Below, in pieces: positions 55,881 through 64,000 of a stretch of 64,000 nucleotides of DNA. Source of the DNA: Jiangella alba (GTDB lineage: Bacteria > Actinomycetota > Actinomycetes > Jiangellales > Jiangellaceae); NCBI RefSeq assembly GCF_900106035.1, contig NZ_FNUC01000003.1, forward strand, positions 62,001-126,000, written 5' to 3'. The position numbers were made by a program, and so were the translations under genes. Below the pieces are notes generated by a model. That model was not told the DNA's origin. It searched no databases and was given only the letters and a program-made list of their open reading frames with translations. Every line of letters begins with the position of its first letter. Position 1 is the first letter of the stretch.

Positions 55881-56753
55881 GGCGGAGCGGCCGGAGAGCT
55901 GCTCGACCTGCAGGAGGAGGGCGCTGTGGTCGAGGTCGCCGTGGCCCTGGGCGCGCAGCGCGGCCATCAGCGTCGCCGCGAGGGAGCCGGCCGGGATGGC
56001 GACGCCGGCGTCGCGGGCGGCGGCGGTGACGATGCCGAGGTCCTTGTGGTGCAGGTCGACCCGGAAGCCGGGGGTGAACTCGTGCGCCAGCATGGCCGCC
56101 GCCTTGCGGTCGAGGACGGCGCTGCCGGCCAGGCCGCCGGCCAGCACCTCGACCGCCCGGGACCGGTCGACGCCGTGGGCGTCGAGGAAGACGAGGGCCT
56201 CGGCGACCAGTTGCAGGGTGCCGGCGACGATCAGCTGGTTGGCCGCCTTGACGGTCTGCCCGGCGCCGGGCGGGCCGACGTGGACGACGGTGCGCCCGAG
56301 CGCGTCGAACACCGGCCGGACCGCCTCGAACGCCGCGGCGTCGCCGCCCACCATGATCGACAGCGTCGCGTCGACGGCGCCCTGCTCGCCGCCGCTGACG
56401 GGGGCGTCCAGCACCCGCACGCCGCGTTCGTCGCCGGCCGCCGCCAGCGACCGGGCGACGTCCGGGCGGATCGTGCTCATGTCGACGACGACGGCGCCGG
56501 GCGCGAGCACGTCGAGCACGCCGTCCAGCAGCACCGCCTCGACGTCGGGGGAGTCGGGCAGCACGGTGATGACGACGTCGGCGCCCTCGGCCGCCGCGAC
56601 CGCCGACGCCGCGCCGCGCCCGCCCACGTCGACGAGCCGCTGGACCTTCGCCGGGCTGCGGTTGAACCCGGCCACGTCGAACCCGGCCCGCACCAGGTTG
56701 GCCGCCATCGGCCCGCCCATGACGCCGAGCCCGATGAAGCCGATGGCCGTCAT
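55875..56753 (-). CDS. garR: NAD(P)-dependent beta-hydroxyacid dehydrogenase, likely tartronate-semialdehyde reductase
   Basis: 292 residues, full length. The N-terminal Rossmann motif is IGFIGLGVMGGPMAANL, followed by the substrate segment DAPVSGGEQGAVDATLSIM and the catalytic lysine region GAGQTVKAANQL. GGGAG-like spacing to the ATG is good. It overlaps hydroxypyruvate isomerase by 4 bp, and together they fit the glyoxylate to glycerate route. 3-hydroxyisobutyrate dehydrogenase is the alternative. Confidence 0.82.
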   Translation of the reverse strand: MTAIGFIGLGVMGGPMAANLVRAGFDVAGFNRSPAKVQRLVDVGGRGAASAVAAAEGADVVITVLPDSPDVEAVLLDGVLDVLAPGAVVVDMSTIRPDVARSLAAAGDERGVRVLDAPVSGGEQGAVDATLSIMVGGDAAAFEAVRPVFDALGRTVVHVGPPGAGQTVKAANQLIVAGTLQLVAEALVFLDAHGVDRSRAVEVLAGGLAGSAVLDRKAAAMLAHEFTPGFRVDLHHKDLGIVTAAARDAGVAIPAGSLAATLMAALRAQGHGDLDHSALLLQVEQLSGRSAP

Positions 56754-57538
56754 CGCCAGCTCCCTTCCGTGCGCCACGCGAACGGGTCCGCGTCGGCGCT
56801 CACGTGTTCCAGTGCCATCCAGCCGTCGTATCCGCCGGCGAGGAGGTCGTCGATCCAGGCCCGCAGCGGCAGCGTCCCGGTGCCGGGTGCGCCGCGTCCG
56901 GGCGCGTCGGCCAGCTGGACGTGCGCGATGCGGTCGCGGAACCGGTCGATCGCGGCCGCGACGTCGTCGCCGTTGACGGCCAGGTGGTAGACGTCGAGCA
57001 GCAGGCCGACGTTGGCCGCGCCCACCCGATCGACGACGGCCACCGCGTCTGCCGCCGTGCGCAGCGGGTAGGCGTCGATGCCGCTGACCGGCTCGAGCAG
57101 CACCGTCGCGCCGGCCAGCTCGGCGGCCGCGGCCGCGAGGTTGTGATCGGCGACGGCGTCCTGCTCGGCGGGGTCGTGGCCGGGCAGCCGGTTGCCGTAC
57201 AGCGCGTTGAAGCGGCGGCAGCCCAGCTCGGCGCCGACGTACGCCGCCACCCGCACGCTGGCCAGCAACTCGTCCTCGCGGCCGGGCCACGACACGACGC
57301 CGCGCTCGCCGGCCGGCAGGTCGCCGGCGAACAGGTTGAGCCCGGCCAGCGCCAGCCCGGACGCCCGGACCGCGTCGACGAACGCCTCGACGTCGGCGTC
57401 GGCGGGCGTCGCGGTGGGGAACGGCCACCAGAACTCGGCCGCCTCGAACCCGGCCGCGCGGACGGTGTCGAGCCGCGCGCGCAGCGGCAGCTGGGTCAGC
57501 AGGATCGAGCAGTTGACGGCGAATCGGGGATCGGGCAC
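56750..57538 (-). CDS. hyi: Hydroxypyruvate isomerase (TIM-barrel sugar isomerase family)
   Basis: 262 residues from a GTG. It has the xylose-isomerase-like barrel with FAVNCSILLTQLPLRARL, GFEAAEFWWPFP, LLLDVYHLAVNGDD and the final HVQLADAPGRGAPGTG, the typical Hyi lines. It interconverts hydroxypyruvate and tartronate semialdehyde, the substrate of the overlapping reductase. No glyoxylate carboligase is in the window. Confidence 0.85.
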   Translation of the reverse strand: MPDPRFAVNCSILLTQLPLRARLDTVRAAGFEAAEFWWPFPTATPADADVEAFVDAVRASGLALAGLNLFAGDLPAGERGVVSWPGREDELLASVRVAAYVGAELGCRRFNALYGNRLPGHDPAEQDAVADHNLAAAAAELAGATVLLEPVSGIDAYPLRTAADAVAVVDRVGAANVGLLLDVYHLAVNGDDVAAAIDRFRDRIAHVQLADAPGRGAPGTGTLPLRAWIDDLLAGGYDGWMALEHVSADADPFAWRTEGSWR

Positions 57539-57668
57539 CGGCCCCACTGTAGCCGTCGCTCCGGGCCCGGCCAGGCCATGTCCGCACACGGCGCACCGGA
57601 CGGATCGCCGCTGGTGGCAGGCCGCCCGTAGGCTCCGGCCGTCGCCGACCTCCAAGGGGAGCCCGTTC

Positions 57669-59321
57669 GTGAACCGCACCGCCCGACTGGCCACCTCGCT
57701 GGCCGTCCTCGCGGCCGCCGTGACGCTGTCCGGCCCGCCCGCCGCGTCCGCCGACGTCACCGAGCCGCTGCCGCGGATCGCCGCCGGGCCGGACCGGACG
57801 CTGGTGAACACCGAGACGGGCGAGGCGTTCCGGCCCCGCGGCTTCAACTACGTCCGGCTGACGCCGATGCCGTCGAAGCCGGAGTCGCCGTACCACTCGA
57901 CGTTCGAGCCGGGGCGGTACGACCCCGCCCGGGCCGACCGGGCGCTGGCCGAGCTCACGATGAAGGGGTACGACACGGTCCGGATCTTCGTCGACCCGGG
58001 GAACGGGCAGGACAACCTGATCGGCCGCGGGCACGGGCTCGGCCACGGCAACGCCGACCTCAGCCCGGCCAACGCCGCGTACCTCGACAACCTCGCCGAC
58101 TTCGTCCGCCGCGCCGCCGGCTACGGCGTCTACGTGCTGCCGTCGATGGACGCGTTCCCGCAGAACGGCTACTACCGCGACATCATCGTCGGCAGCCCGC
58201 AGCCGGTGAACGTCGACGGCCGGAACCGCACGTTCATGTACGAGGGGTACATCCGCGCGAAGGAGGAGTACCTGCGGGTCTTCACCGTCGAGATGACGCG
58301 GCGGCTCGGCGACCTCATGAGCACGTTCCTCGCCCTGCAGCTGGACAACGAGGCGTACCTCCACTTCACCGAGGCGCCGTTCGACCGGTTCTCCGGGACG
58401 GTGACGGTGGCCGGCCGCAGCTACGACATGGCCGTCCCGGCGCAGCGGCAGGCCGCCGCCGACGACGCGTTCGTCGCCTACGCCGACCGCGGCGTCGCCG
58501 CCGTCAAGGCGGTCGACCCGGAGCTCATGGTCACCATGGGCGCGTTCACCAACCTCGCCGTCGAGGGCCGCGGCTTCGACGGTCTGTCCGGCCGGTGCGC
58601 GGGCGGCGTGCGCTGCACCAACCCGCGCTACCCGGTGCGCGTCTCGGCCGTCACGCGCCGGTCGGACCTCGACTTCTTCGACATCCACACCTACCTCGCC
58701 ACCGGCCGCACGCTCGCGGCGTCGCTGGGCTCGATGGAGTGGGGCAGCGTCGCCGGCCCGGTGATCAACGGCGAGTTCGGCACCGAGCGCCGGTGGTTCG
58801 GCGGCATCGACCAGGCCCGCACGGCGCTCGTGGCGCACCAGGTCGGCAGCTGCGACTACGGCATCTCCGGCTGGCTGTACTGGACGTGGGACACCGACGA
58901 GGACGCCACCCAGCGGCGGTTCTTCAGCGGCGCCGAGAGCGGCGGCGTCATCGGGTCGGCCCTCGCGCCGCGCAGCCGGCCGGACCCGTGCAGCACCACC
59001 GTGGTCCGGTCCGAATCGATGACGGTGTTCCCGCTGTCCGCCGCCGAACGCGTCAAGGCGCGGCCGGCGTTCACCGGCGGCAGCGGCACGGGGGTCGTCA
59101 CGCTCACCGTCGGCGGCGAGGAGTACGGCCGCGCCGACCAGGGCTCGTGGCGGTGGCACCTGGTGCCGTCCCGGGACCTGCCGGTGGGCGTGCCGTTCGA
59201 CGCGGTGTTCCGCCGCTACGTCGACGGCCGGCTGCGCGACCAGGTGACCGTGCGCAACGTCGTGCTCGGTCAGGCGACGGCCACTGCCGGCGCCTCCTGC
59301 GACCGGAACTGCGTCCGGTAG
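57669..59321 (+). CDS. Secreted GH5-like glycoside hydrolase
   Basis: 550 residues from a GTG with AGGGGAG 7 nt upstream and a signal peptide cut near AASA-DV. A TIM barrel of the cellulase superfamily follows: FRPRGFNYVRL, a helix and strand set, the acid/base N227-E228 in LQLDNEAY and the nucleophile E369 in VINGEFGTE. About 130 C-terminal residues form a beta domain. It acts outside the cell on an unknown polysaccharide or glycoside. Its 3' end overlaps the convergent ABC exporter gene by 52 bp. Confidence 0.82.
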   Translation: MNRTARLATSLAVLAAAVTLSGPPAASADVTEPLPRIAAGPDRTLVNTETGEAFRPRGFNYVRLTPMPSKPESPYHSTFEPGRYDPARADRALAELTMKGYDTVRIFVDPGNGQDNLIGRGHGLGHGNADLSPANAAYLDNLADFVRRAAGYGVYVLPSMDAFPQNGYYRDIIVGSPQPVNVDGRNRTFMYEGYIRAKEEYLRVFTVEMTRRLGDLMSTFLALQLDNEAYLHFTEAPFDRFSGTVTVAGRSYDMAVPAQRQAAADDAFVAYADRGVAAVKAVDPELMVTMGAFTNLAVEGRGFDGLSGRCAGGVRCTNPRYPVRVSAVTRRSDLDFFDIHTYLATGRTLAASLGSMEWGSVAGPVINGEFGTERRWFGGIDQARTALVAHQVGSCDYGISGWLYWTWDTDEDATQRRFFSGAESGGVIGSALAPRSRPDPCSTTVVRSESMTVFPLSAAERVKARPAFTGGSGTGVVTLTVGGEEYGRADQGSWRWHLVPSRDLPVGVPFDAVFRRYVDGRLRDQVTVRNVVLGQATATAGASCDRNCVR

Positions 59322-61156
59322 AGGTCGGCGTACGCGCCGCCCGCGGCCAGCAGCTCGTCGTGGGTGCCGCGCTCGACGATGCGGCCGTCGTCGACCACCA
59401 GGATCTGGTCGGCGTCGCGGACGGTGGACAGCCGGTGCGCGATGACCAGCGACGTGCGTCCGGCCAGCGCGGTCTCGAGGGCCCGCTGCACGGCGGCCTC
59501 GGACTCGGAGTCGAGGTGTGCCGTGGCTTCGTCGAGCACGACGATGCGCGGCGCCTTGAGCAGCAGGCGGGCCAGCGCCAGCCGCTGCTTCTCGCCGCCG
59601 GACAGCCGGTAGCCGCGCTCGCCGACGACGGTGTCGAGGCCGTCGGGCAGCGACCGCACCAGCGGGGCGATCTGCGCCGCGTCGAGCGCCGCCCAGATCT
59701 CGTCGTCGGTGGCGCCGGGCCGGGCGTAGCCCAGGTTGGCCCGCAGCGTGGTGTGGAACAGGTGGGCGTCCTGCGTGACCACGCCGATGGCGTCGCGCAG
59801 TGACTGCTGGGTGACGTCGCGGACGTCCTGGCCGCCGACGCGCACCGTGCCGCCGGTGGCGTCGTACAGACGCGACACCAGGTGGGTGACGGTGGACTTG
59901 CCGGCGCCGGACGGCCCGACCAGCGCGATCATCTCGCCCGGCCGCGCCGTGAACGTGACGTGGTGCAGCACCTGGCCGCCCGGCGTGCTGGCCAGCCCGG
60001 CCACCGACTCCAGCGACGCGAGCGAGACCTCGGACGCGGCCGGGTAGCCGAAGTCGACGTGGTCGAACTCGACCGACGCCGCGTCGGACGGCAGCGGCCG
60101 CGCGCCGGGCGCGTCGGCGACCATCGGCTCGAGGTCGAGCACCTCGAGCACCCGCTCGAAGCTGACCAGCGTGGTCATGATGTCGACCTGCAGGTTCGAC
60201 AGCGACGTGATGGGCCCGTACAGCCGGCCGAGGTACGCCGTCAGCGCGACGATGGTGCCGACGCCGAGCGTGCCGGCGATGGCGAGCGCGCCGCCGAGGC
60301 CGTACACGAACGCCGTCGCCAGCGCGGCGAGCAGGCCGAGCGACGTCATGAGGACCCGCGAGTAGACCGCGGTGGTGACGCCGATGTCGCGGACCCGGGC
60401 GGCCCGCTCGTCGAACTCGGCGGACTCGGTCTCGGGCCGGCCGAAGACCTTGACCAGCAGCGCGCCCGCGACGTTGAACCGCTCGGTCATGGTCTGGCCC
60501 ATGTCGGCGGTGAGCTCGTACCGCTCGCGGGTGAGGTCGGCGAGCTTGCGGCCGACGAGCTTGGCCGGCAGCACGAACAGCGGCACCAGGACCAGCGCCG
60601 CGACGGTGATCTGCCACGACAGCACGAACATCGCGGCCAGCACCGTCGCCGTCGTGGCGATGTTGCCGACCACCGTCGACAGCGTGGACGTGAACGCCTG
60701 CTGGGCGCCCTGCACGTCGCCGTTGAGCCGGCTGACCAGCGCGCCGGTCTGGGTGCGGCTGAAGAACGCGATGGGCATGCGCTGGACGTGTGCGAAGACC
60801 TGGCTGCGCAGGTCGTGCACCAGCCCCTGGCCGATGCGCGCGGACACGTAGCGCTGCGTGAGCCCGATGGCCGCCGTGACGACGGCGAGCCCGGCGACCG
60901 CGACGGCCAGGCCGATGACCAGGCCCTGGTCGCCCTTGAGGACGCCCTCGTCGATGATCAGCTTGAACAGCAGCGGCTGGGCCGCCCCGAGCAGCGCGTC
61001 GACCAGGATCAGGCCCAGGAAGACGGCGAGCTGCTTCTTGTAGGGGCGGGCGAAGGTGAGGATGCGCCGGACGGTGCCGGGCGCGAGCTTGTGGGCGGTG
61101 ACGGAGCGGTCCTTGGTGAAGGAGCGAGTCCGGCCGCCGCGAGTGGAGTCATCCAT
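59270..61156 (-). CDS. ABC exporter (fused membrane and ATPase domains)
   Basis: 628 residues. The N-terminal six-helix domain begins RILTFARPYKKQLAVFLG, and the ATPase domain has Walker A GPSGAGKST, signature LSGGEKQRL, Walker B IVVLDEAT and H-loop IAHRLST. It works as a homo- or heterodimer to export lipids, drugs or peptides. AAGGAGGT sits ideally before the ATG. It is divergent from a MarR regulator, a layout of inducible multidrug pumps. Confidence 0.93.
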   Translation of the reverse strand: MDDSTRGGRTRSFTKDRSVTAHKLAPGTVRRILTFARPYKKQLAVFLGLILVDALLGAAQPLLFKLIIDEGVLKGDQGLVIGLAVAVAGLAVVTAAIGLTQRYVSARIGQGLVHDLRSQVFAHVQRMPIAFFSRTQTGALVSRLNGDVQGAQQAFTSTLSTVVGNIATTATVLAAMFVLSWQITVAALVLVPLFVLPAKLVGRKLADLTRERYELTADMGQTMTERFNVAGALLVKVFGRPETESAEFDERAARVRDIGVTTAVYSRVLMTSLGLLAALATAFVYGLGGALAIAGTLGVGTIVALTAYLGRLYGPITSLSNLQVDIMTTLVSFERVLEVLDLEPMVADAPGARPLPSDAASVEFDHVDFGYPAASEVSLASLESVAGLASTPGGQVLHHVTFTARPGEMIALVGPSGAGKSTVTHLVSRLYDATGGTVRVGGQDVRDVTQQSLRDAIGVVTQDAHLFHTTLRANLGYARPGATDDEIWAALDAAQIAPLVRSLPDGLDTVVGERGYRLSGGEKQRLALARLLLKAPRIVVLDEATAHLDSESEAAVQRALETALAGRTSLVIAHRLSTVRDADQILVVDDGRIVERGTHDELLAAGGAYADLYRTQFRSQEAPAVAVA

Positions 61157-61172
61157 GGCGACCTCCTTGAAA

Positions 61173-61188
61173 GTCTGTGTTGATACAG
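61173..61188. promoter_or_regulatory. Dyad in the exporter-marR intergenic region
   Basis: TCTGT-N6-ACAGA lies between the divergent exporter and MarR starts, in an AT-richer patch. It is a candidate MarR operator; the arms are short. Confidence 0.35.
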
Positions 61189-61226
61189 AGGTTACCTCCT
61201 AAAGAGGCTTTCTCGCAAATCGGTGC

Positions 61227-61232
61227 TAGGAT
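61227..61232 (+). promoter_or_regulatory. Leaderless -10 element for the MarR gene
   Basis: TAGGAT ends 6 nt before the GTG at 61239. Confidence 0.5.
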
Positions 61233-61238
61233 GACGGC

Positions 61239-61664
61239 GTGGACAGGGAGCTCGCCGGGCACATCGCCGACCTGCTGACCAGCGCGAACCGCCGCCTTCG
61301 CCGGGCGTCCCGGGCCGAGCTCGAACGCGCCGGCGTCACGCCCGGCCAGCTGCGGGTGCTGCGGCTGCTGCACGCGGCCGGCTCGCCGCTGCGGGTCAGC
61401 GAACTGGCCCGTCAGCTCGACGTCATCCCGCGCTCGGCCACCTCGGTGGTCGACCTGCTCGAAGAGCGCGGCCTCGTCTCGCGCCAGCCCGACCCCGCCG
61501 ACCGGCGGGCCATCCTCGTCGCCCTGACCCCGCCGGCCACCGACCTGCTGCGGGCCCTGCGCGCGAGCCGCGCCGCCGGGGTGGCGCAGCTGATCGACCG
61601 GCTCTCGCCGGGGGAGCAGGCCGAACTGGCCCGCCTGCTCACCGTCCTCACCGACGACGACTGA
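61239..61664 (+). CDS. MarR-family transcriptional regulator
   Basis: 141 residues from a GTG. The winged helix is LRVSELARQLDVIPRSATSV followed by the wing RQPDPADRRAILVALT, the MarR DPxDRR signature. It probably represses the divergent ABC exporter until a toxic ligand binds. Confidence 0.92.
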   Translation: MDRELAGHIADLLTSANRRLRRASRAELERAGVTPGQLRVLRLLHAAGSPLRVSELARQLDVIPRSATSVVDLLEERGLVSRQPDPADRRAILVALTPPATDLLRALRASRAAGVAQLIDRLSPGEQAELARLLTVLTDDD

Positions 61665-61677
61665 CCGCCGCGGCCGG

Positions 61678-62037
61678 TCAGCGGTTGGTCGCGGCCTTGA
61701 TGACGTCGTCGAGGACCTCGCGCGACCGGGCGAGGTCGCCGATGGCGCGGTCGAGCCGGTCGCGCTGGGCGATCAGCTCCTGTTCGAGCCACGGCGTCGC
61801 GTCGGCGGCCGGGCCGCCGTCGGCGTCGCGCATGCAGGGCAGCAGCTCGGCGATGGTGGCGGAGTTGAGGCCCGCGGCGAAGAGCTCCTGGATGCGGATC
61901 ACGCGGTCGACGCTCGCGGGCGGGTACTCGCGGTGGCCGCCGGGGGTGCGGGTGGCCTCGAGGAGGCCCTGCTGCTCGTAGTAGCGCAGCGACCGTTCGC
62001 TGACCGCCGTCAGTCGTGCGAGCTCGCCGATGCGCAC
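61678..62037 (-). CDS. MerR-family regulator of the flavin oxidoreductase
   Basis: 119 residues from a GTG with GGAGA upstream. The signature RIGELARLTAVSERSLRYYE with a following RTPGGHREY wing is that of MerR. The C-terminal helix ends RAIGDLARSREVLDDVIKA. The two Cys expected of redox or metal sensors are absent, apart from one in LLPCMRD. It is divergent from an old yellow enzyme gene and shares a palindrome with it. Confidence 0.88.
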   Translation of the reverse strand: MRIGELARLTAVSERSLRYYEQQGLLEATRTPGGHREYPPASVDRVIRIQELFAAGLNSATIAELLPCMRDADGGPAADATPWLEQELIAQRDRLDRAIGDLARSREVLDDVIKAATNR

Positions 62038-62060
62038 GCGGGGTCTCCAGGGGTTGAAAC

Positions 62061-62074
62061 TGACATCAATGTCA
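62061..62074. promoter_or_regulatory. Palindrome between MerR and flavin oxidoreductase genes
   Basis: TGACATCAATGTCA has 6-bp arms around CA, and lies just upstream of a TACCGT box (62080-62085) that is 6 nt before the oxidoreductase ATG. It is the expected MerR operator position. Confidence 0.55.
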
Positions 62075-62079
62075 GATTC

Positions 62080-62085
62080 TACCGT
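62080..62085 (+). promoter_or_regulatory. Leaderless -10 element for the flavin oxidoreductase gene
   Basis: TACCGT ends 6 nt before the ATG at 62092, without a ribosome-binding site. Confidence 0.45.
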
Positions 62086-62091
62086 GGCCGC

Positions 62092-63168
62092 ATGACTGCG
62101 AACGCCCTCTTCACGCCGGTCGGCGCCGGCGGCCTGCGGCTGCCGAACCGCATCGTGATGGCCCCGATGACGCGGCTGCGGGCCGCTGTGGACGGGACGC
62201 CGACGCCGGAGATGGCCGAGTACTACGCCCAGCGCGCGTGCGCGGGGCTGATCGTCACGGAGGGGATCTGGCCCGAGCCGGCGGGGCAGAGCGAGTGGCG
62301 GGTTCCCGGCCTGAGCGGCGAACGGCACGTCGACGGCTGGCGGGCGGTCACCGCCGCCGTCCATGCGGCCGGCGGTGTCGTCGTGGCCCAGCTCATGCAC
62401 GGCGGCCGCAATGGGCACCCGGCCGCGCGGTTCGACGGATCGACGCCGGCCGGACCGTCGGCCGTCGCGAAGACCGAGCCGGTGCATCTGCCGGACGGGA
62501 CGAAGGCGGTGCCGCCGACGCCGCGCGCGATGACGCGCGCCGACATCGACCGGGCGGTCGCGGCGTACGCGACGGCGGCGGCGAACGCGGTCGCGGCCGG
62601 GTTCGACGGCGTCGAGATCCACGCCGCCAACAGCTACCTGCCGCACCAGTTCCTGGCCGACAACACCAACCTGCGCACCGACGAGTACGGCGGCGGCGTG
62701 GCTGGGCGCATCCGCTTCCCGCTGCGGGTCGCCCGGGCCGTCGCGGACGCCGTCGGCGCCGCCCGGACCGGTATCCGGCTCTCGCCCGGCAACCCGCAGT
62801 TCGAGATGCGCGAGAGCGACCTCGCCCCCGTCTACCGGGCGTTGCTCGGCGAGCTCGACCCGCTCGGCCTGGCCTACCTGCACCTCACCGACGACGACGC
62901 CTACCCCGCACTGGCCGACCTGCGGCCGCGGTGGTCCGGCACGTTGATCGCGAACGTCGGCGAGAACCGGGCGCCCACGACCGCGGAGGCGGCGGCGCGT
63001 GTCATCGCCGACGGGCTGGCCGACGCGGTGTCGTTCGGGCGCGGCTTCCTCGTCAACCCGGACCTGCCGTACCGGCTGCGGCACGGACTGTCCTGGAACC
63101 CGCTGGACGAGGCGCACCTCTACACCCCGGGTCCGGTCGGGTACACGGACTATCCGGCCGTGGGTTGA
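62092..63168 (+). CDS. Old yellow enzyme-type NADH:flavin oxidoreductase
   Basis: 358 residues of the FMN barrel family. RIVMAPMTRLRA is the N-terminal FMN site, and HAANSYLPHQFLADNTN supplies the HxxN pair that binds the substrate carbonyl. GENRAPTTAEAAARVIADGLADAVSFGR contains the phosphate site. It reduces activated C=C bonds, often of electrophilic stress compounds. Control by the divergent MerR protein is likely. Confidence 0.92.
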   Translation: MTANALFTPVGAGGLRLPNRIVMAPMTRLRAAVDGTPTPEMAEYYAQRACAGLIVTEGIWPEPAGQSEWRVPGLSGERHVDGWRAVTAAVHAAGGVVVAQLMHGGRNGHPAARFDGSTPAGPSAVAKTEPVHLPDGTKAVPPTPRAMTRADIDRAVAAYATAAANAVAAGFDGVEIHAANSYLPHQFLADNTNLRTDEYGGGVAGRIRFPLRVARAVADAVGAARTGIRLSPGNPQFEMRESDLAPVYRALLGELDPLGLAYLHLTDDDAYPALADLRPRWSGTLIANVGENRAPTTAEAAARVIADGLADAVSFGRGFLVNPDLPYRLRHGLSWNPLDEAHLYTPGPVGYTDYPAVG

Positions 63169-63200
63169 CCTGCGGTGAGACCCGGCGGCGACGGCGCGAA

Positions 63201-63232
63201 CCGGCGGGGCGGTCACCACGGCGCCCCGCCGG
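63201..63232. terminator. GC hairpin after the flavin oxidoreductase gene
   Basis: CCGGCGGGGCG (63201-63211) and CGCCCCGCCGG (63222-63232) are perfect 11-bp arms with a 10-nt loop, 33 bp after the oxidoreductase stop. Confidence 0.6.
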
Positions 63233-63291
63233 TCGTACGAGTGGTGCGGACCGACAGCTGGATCGGCCCGCGCTTCGGATCATGATCAACT

Positions 63292-63322
63292 CCGGCGGAC
63301 CTGTCAAGATCGCGTCCGCCGG
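63292..63322. terminator. Second hairpin between convergent oxidoreductase and NUDIX genes
   Basis: CCGGCGGAC (63292-63300) and GTCCGCCGG (63314-63322) form a 9-bp stem downstream of the NUDIX stop on the minus strand. Confidence 0.55.
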
Positions 63323-63358
63323 CTGGCGGGGCGGCGGCGATCCGGGCGCCGCCGTCGG

Positions 63359-63772
63359 TCAGCCGTCGAGGCCGATGCGGACGGTGTCGAGCAGGTCGGC
63401 CGGCTGGCAGCGTTTCGCCACCTGGCCGACCGGCACCCACTCGGACGCGGTGTACTCGGCGCTGAGCTGGACGGACGTGCCCCACGGCAGCTCGATGCGG
63501 TACACGGCGACCTCGGGGTCGTCGACGCGGACGGGTTCGGGGGTGGCGACGATGCCGGTCTCTTCGCGCAGCTCACGGGCGGCGCAGTCGGCGATCTTCT
63601 CGCCCGGCTGCCTGACGCCGCCGGGCGGCACCCAGGCCCACTCGCCCTCGAGGGACTCGATGTCGGCCGGGTGCAGGAGCAGCACGTGCGGCCCCTTCGG
63701 CCCCCGGCTGGTCACGACGATCGTGGCGACATCCGGGCCGTTCTCGAGCGCCTCGTTGGTCGGGTCGGTCAT
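63359..63772 (-). CDS. NUDIX hydrolase
   Basis: 137 residues from the ATG at 63772. The Nudix box GGVRQPGEKIADCAARELREE and the following TGI are complete. The opening ATIVVTSRGPKGPHVLLLHP resembles proteins acting on nucleoside diphosphate compounds. Substrate is unknown. Confidence 0.88.
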   Translation of the reverse strand: MTDPTNEALENGPDVATIVVTSRGPKGPHVLLLHPADIESLEGEWAWVPPGGVRQPGEKIADCAARELREETGIVATPEPVRVDDPEVAVYRIELPWGTSVQLSAEYTASEWVPVGQVAKRCQPADLLDTVRIGLDG

Positions 63773-63945
63773 GGCGGACAAGTGTGACGCATGACGTGGC
63801 CGAATGCGGCCGTATCGGCAGGATCGCGTCGTCCGGCGCGTCGCGGACGGCGCGGTCGCGGGCGCTCGCGGTGGGGCTAGCCCTACCGCAGGCTCGGGTG
63901 GCAACCGGCCTGACCTGCCGATCACACGTACGTATGATTTCGATC

Positions 63946-64000
63946 ATGACAGCTCTTGACGCCATGACCAGCACCGATGCCGTCCGGGATCGTCCGCGGC
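63946..64000 (+). CDS. Possible start of a gene running off the window
   Basis: An ATG at 63946 opens a frame (MTALDAMTSTDAV and on) that continues to the last base. Just upstream are the short palindromes ACGTACGT and ATGATTTCGATCAT, which look like a promoter or operator region. Only 18 codons are visible, so product and reality are uncertain. Confidence 0.35.
   Translation, partial: MTALDAMTSTDAVRDRPR

Noticed and set aside
55875-60617. A 1580-residue minus-strand open frame
   Set aside because: It joins off-frame readings of the exporter, the GH5-like gene and the isomerase; only its last 292 codons (the reductase) are a gene.

Overview
The window is very GC-rich (codon third positions almost all G or C). 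It carries actinobacterial family markers: a SigE-type ECF sigma factor, an acyl-CoA carboxylase epsilon subunit, LuxR/HisKA_3 two-component proteins and many leaderless-looking promoters (TANNNT 6-8 nt before the start codon). I read it as a chromosomal segment of a filamentous or soil actinomycete. The genus cannot be fixed from the sequence alone. No rRNA, tRNA, CRISPR array, phage or transposase gene was seen.

Layout. 0-2.7 kb: an ECF sigma factor between two paralogous proteins built of a repeated cysteine-containing domain (the first is cut by the window edge). 2.7-5.9 kb: a divergent MerR regulator, acyl-CoA dehydrogenase and acyl-CoA carboxylase beta subunit. 6.1-11.3 kb: maf, a dicarboxylate symporter, a small GGCT-like protein, a DUF885 peptidase and accE. 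11.3-18.7 kb: a block that separates accE from pccB. It holds a histidine kinase, a response regulator and a compact RiPP operon (precursor, APH-like kinase, HopA1-like lyase, degenerate APH-like protein, cysteine decarboxylase, site-2-type protease). 18.8-31.6 kb: pccB, ppc, birA, a PH-domain membrane protein, adenylate cyclase, a NUDIX protein, a sugar nucleotidyltransferase, enoyl-CoA hydratase, HMG-CoA lyase, GtrA, purK, purE and a frameshifted AbiEi/DUF559 gene. 32-40.6 kb: RIO kinase, a large secreted subtilase with a divergent TrmB regulator, a CoA-binding protein, a TPR protein and proline iminopeptidase. 40.6-46.1 kb: a four-gene, fully overlapping operon that looks like an SMC/kleisin/KITE complex. 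46.1-53.8 kb: a lipoprotein, an SDR, then a ROK-regulated ABC importer with a GH3 N-acetylhexosaminidase. 53.9-64 kb: UbiA prenyltransferase, a DUF559 gene bracketed by inverted repeats, tartronate-semialdehyde reductase plus hydroxypyruvate isomerase, a secreted GH5-like enzyme, an ABC exporter with MarR, MerR plus an old-yellow-enzyme, and a NUDIX hydrolase.

The most interesting object is the RiPP operon at 14.4-18.7 kb. Its 54-residue precursor ends in SYGFSC, the right shape for a C-terminal S-(2-aminovinyl)cysteine ring. The enzymes beside it are the set known from class V lanthipeptides and thioamitides, but no YcaO/TfuA, methyltransferase or transporter is present, and a site-2-type protease closes the operon. 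The operon and its two-component system sit between pccB and accE, which are usually neighbours, so it looks like an insertion into the acc locus. Second in interest is the SMC-like four-gene operon, which has the mukF-mukE-mukB gene order but two different small winged-helix subunits and no JetD-type nuclease. Third are several families of intergenic palindromes, including a 163-bp fold-back element and inverted repeats bracketing a DUF559 gene.
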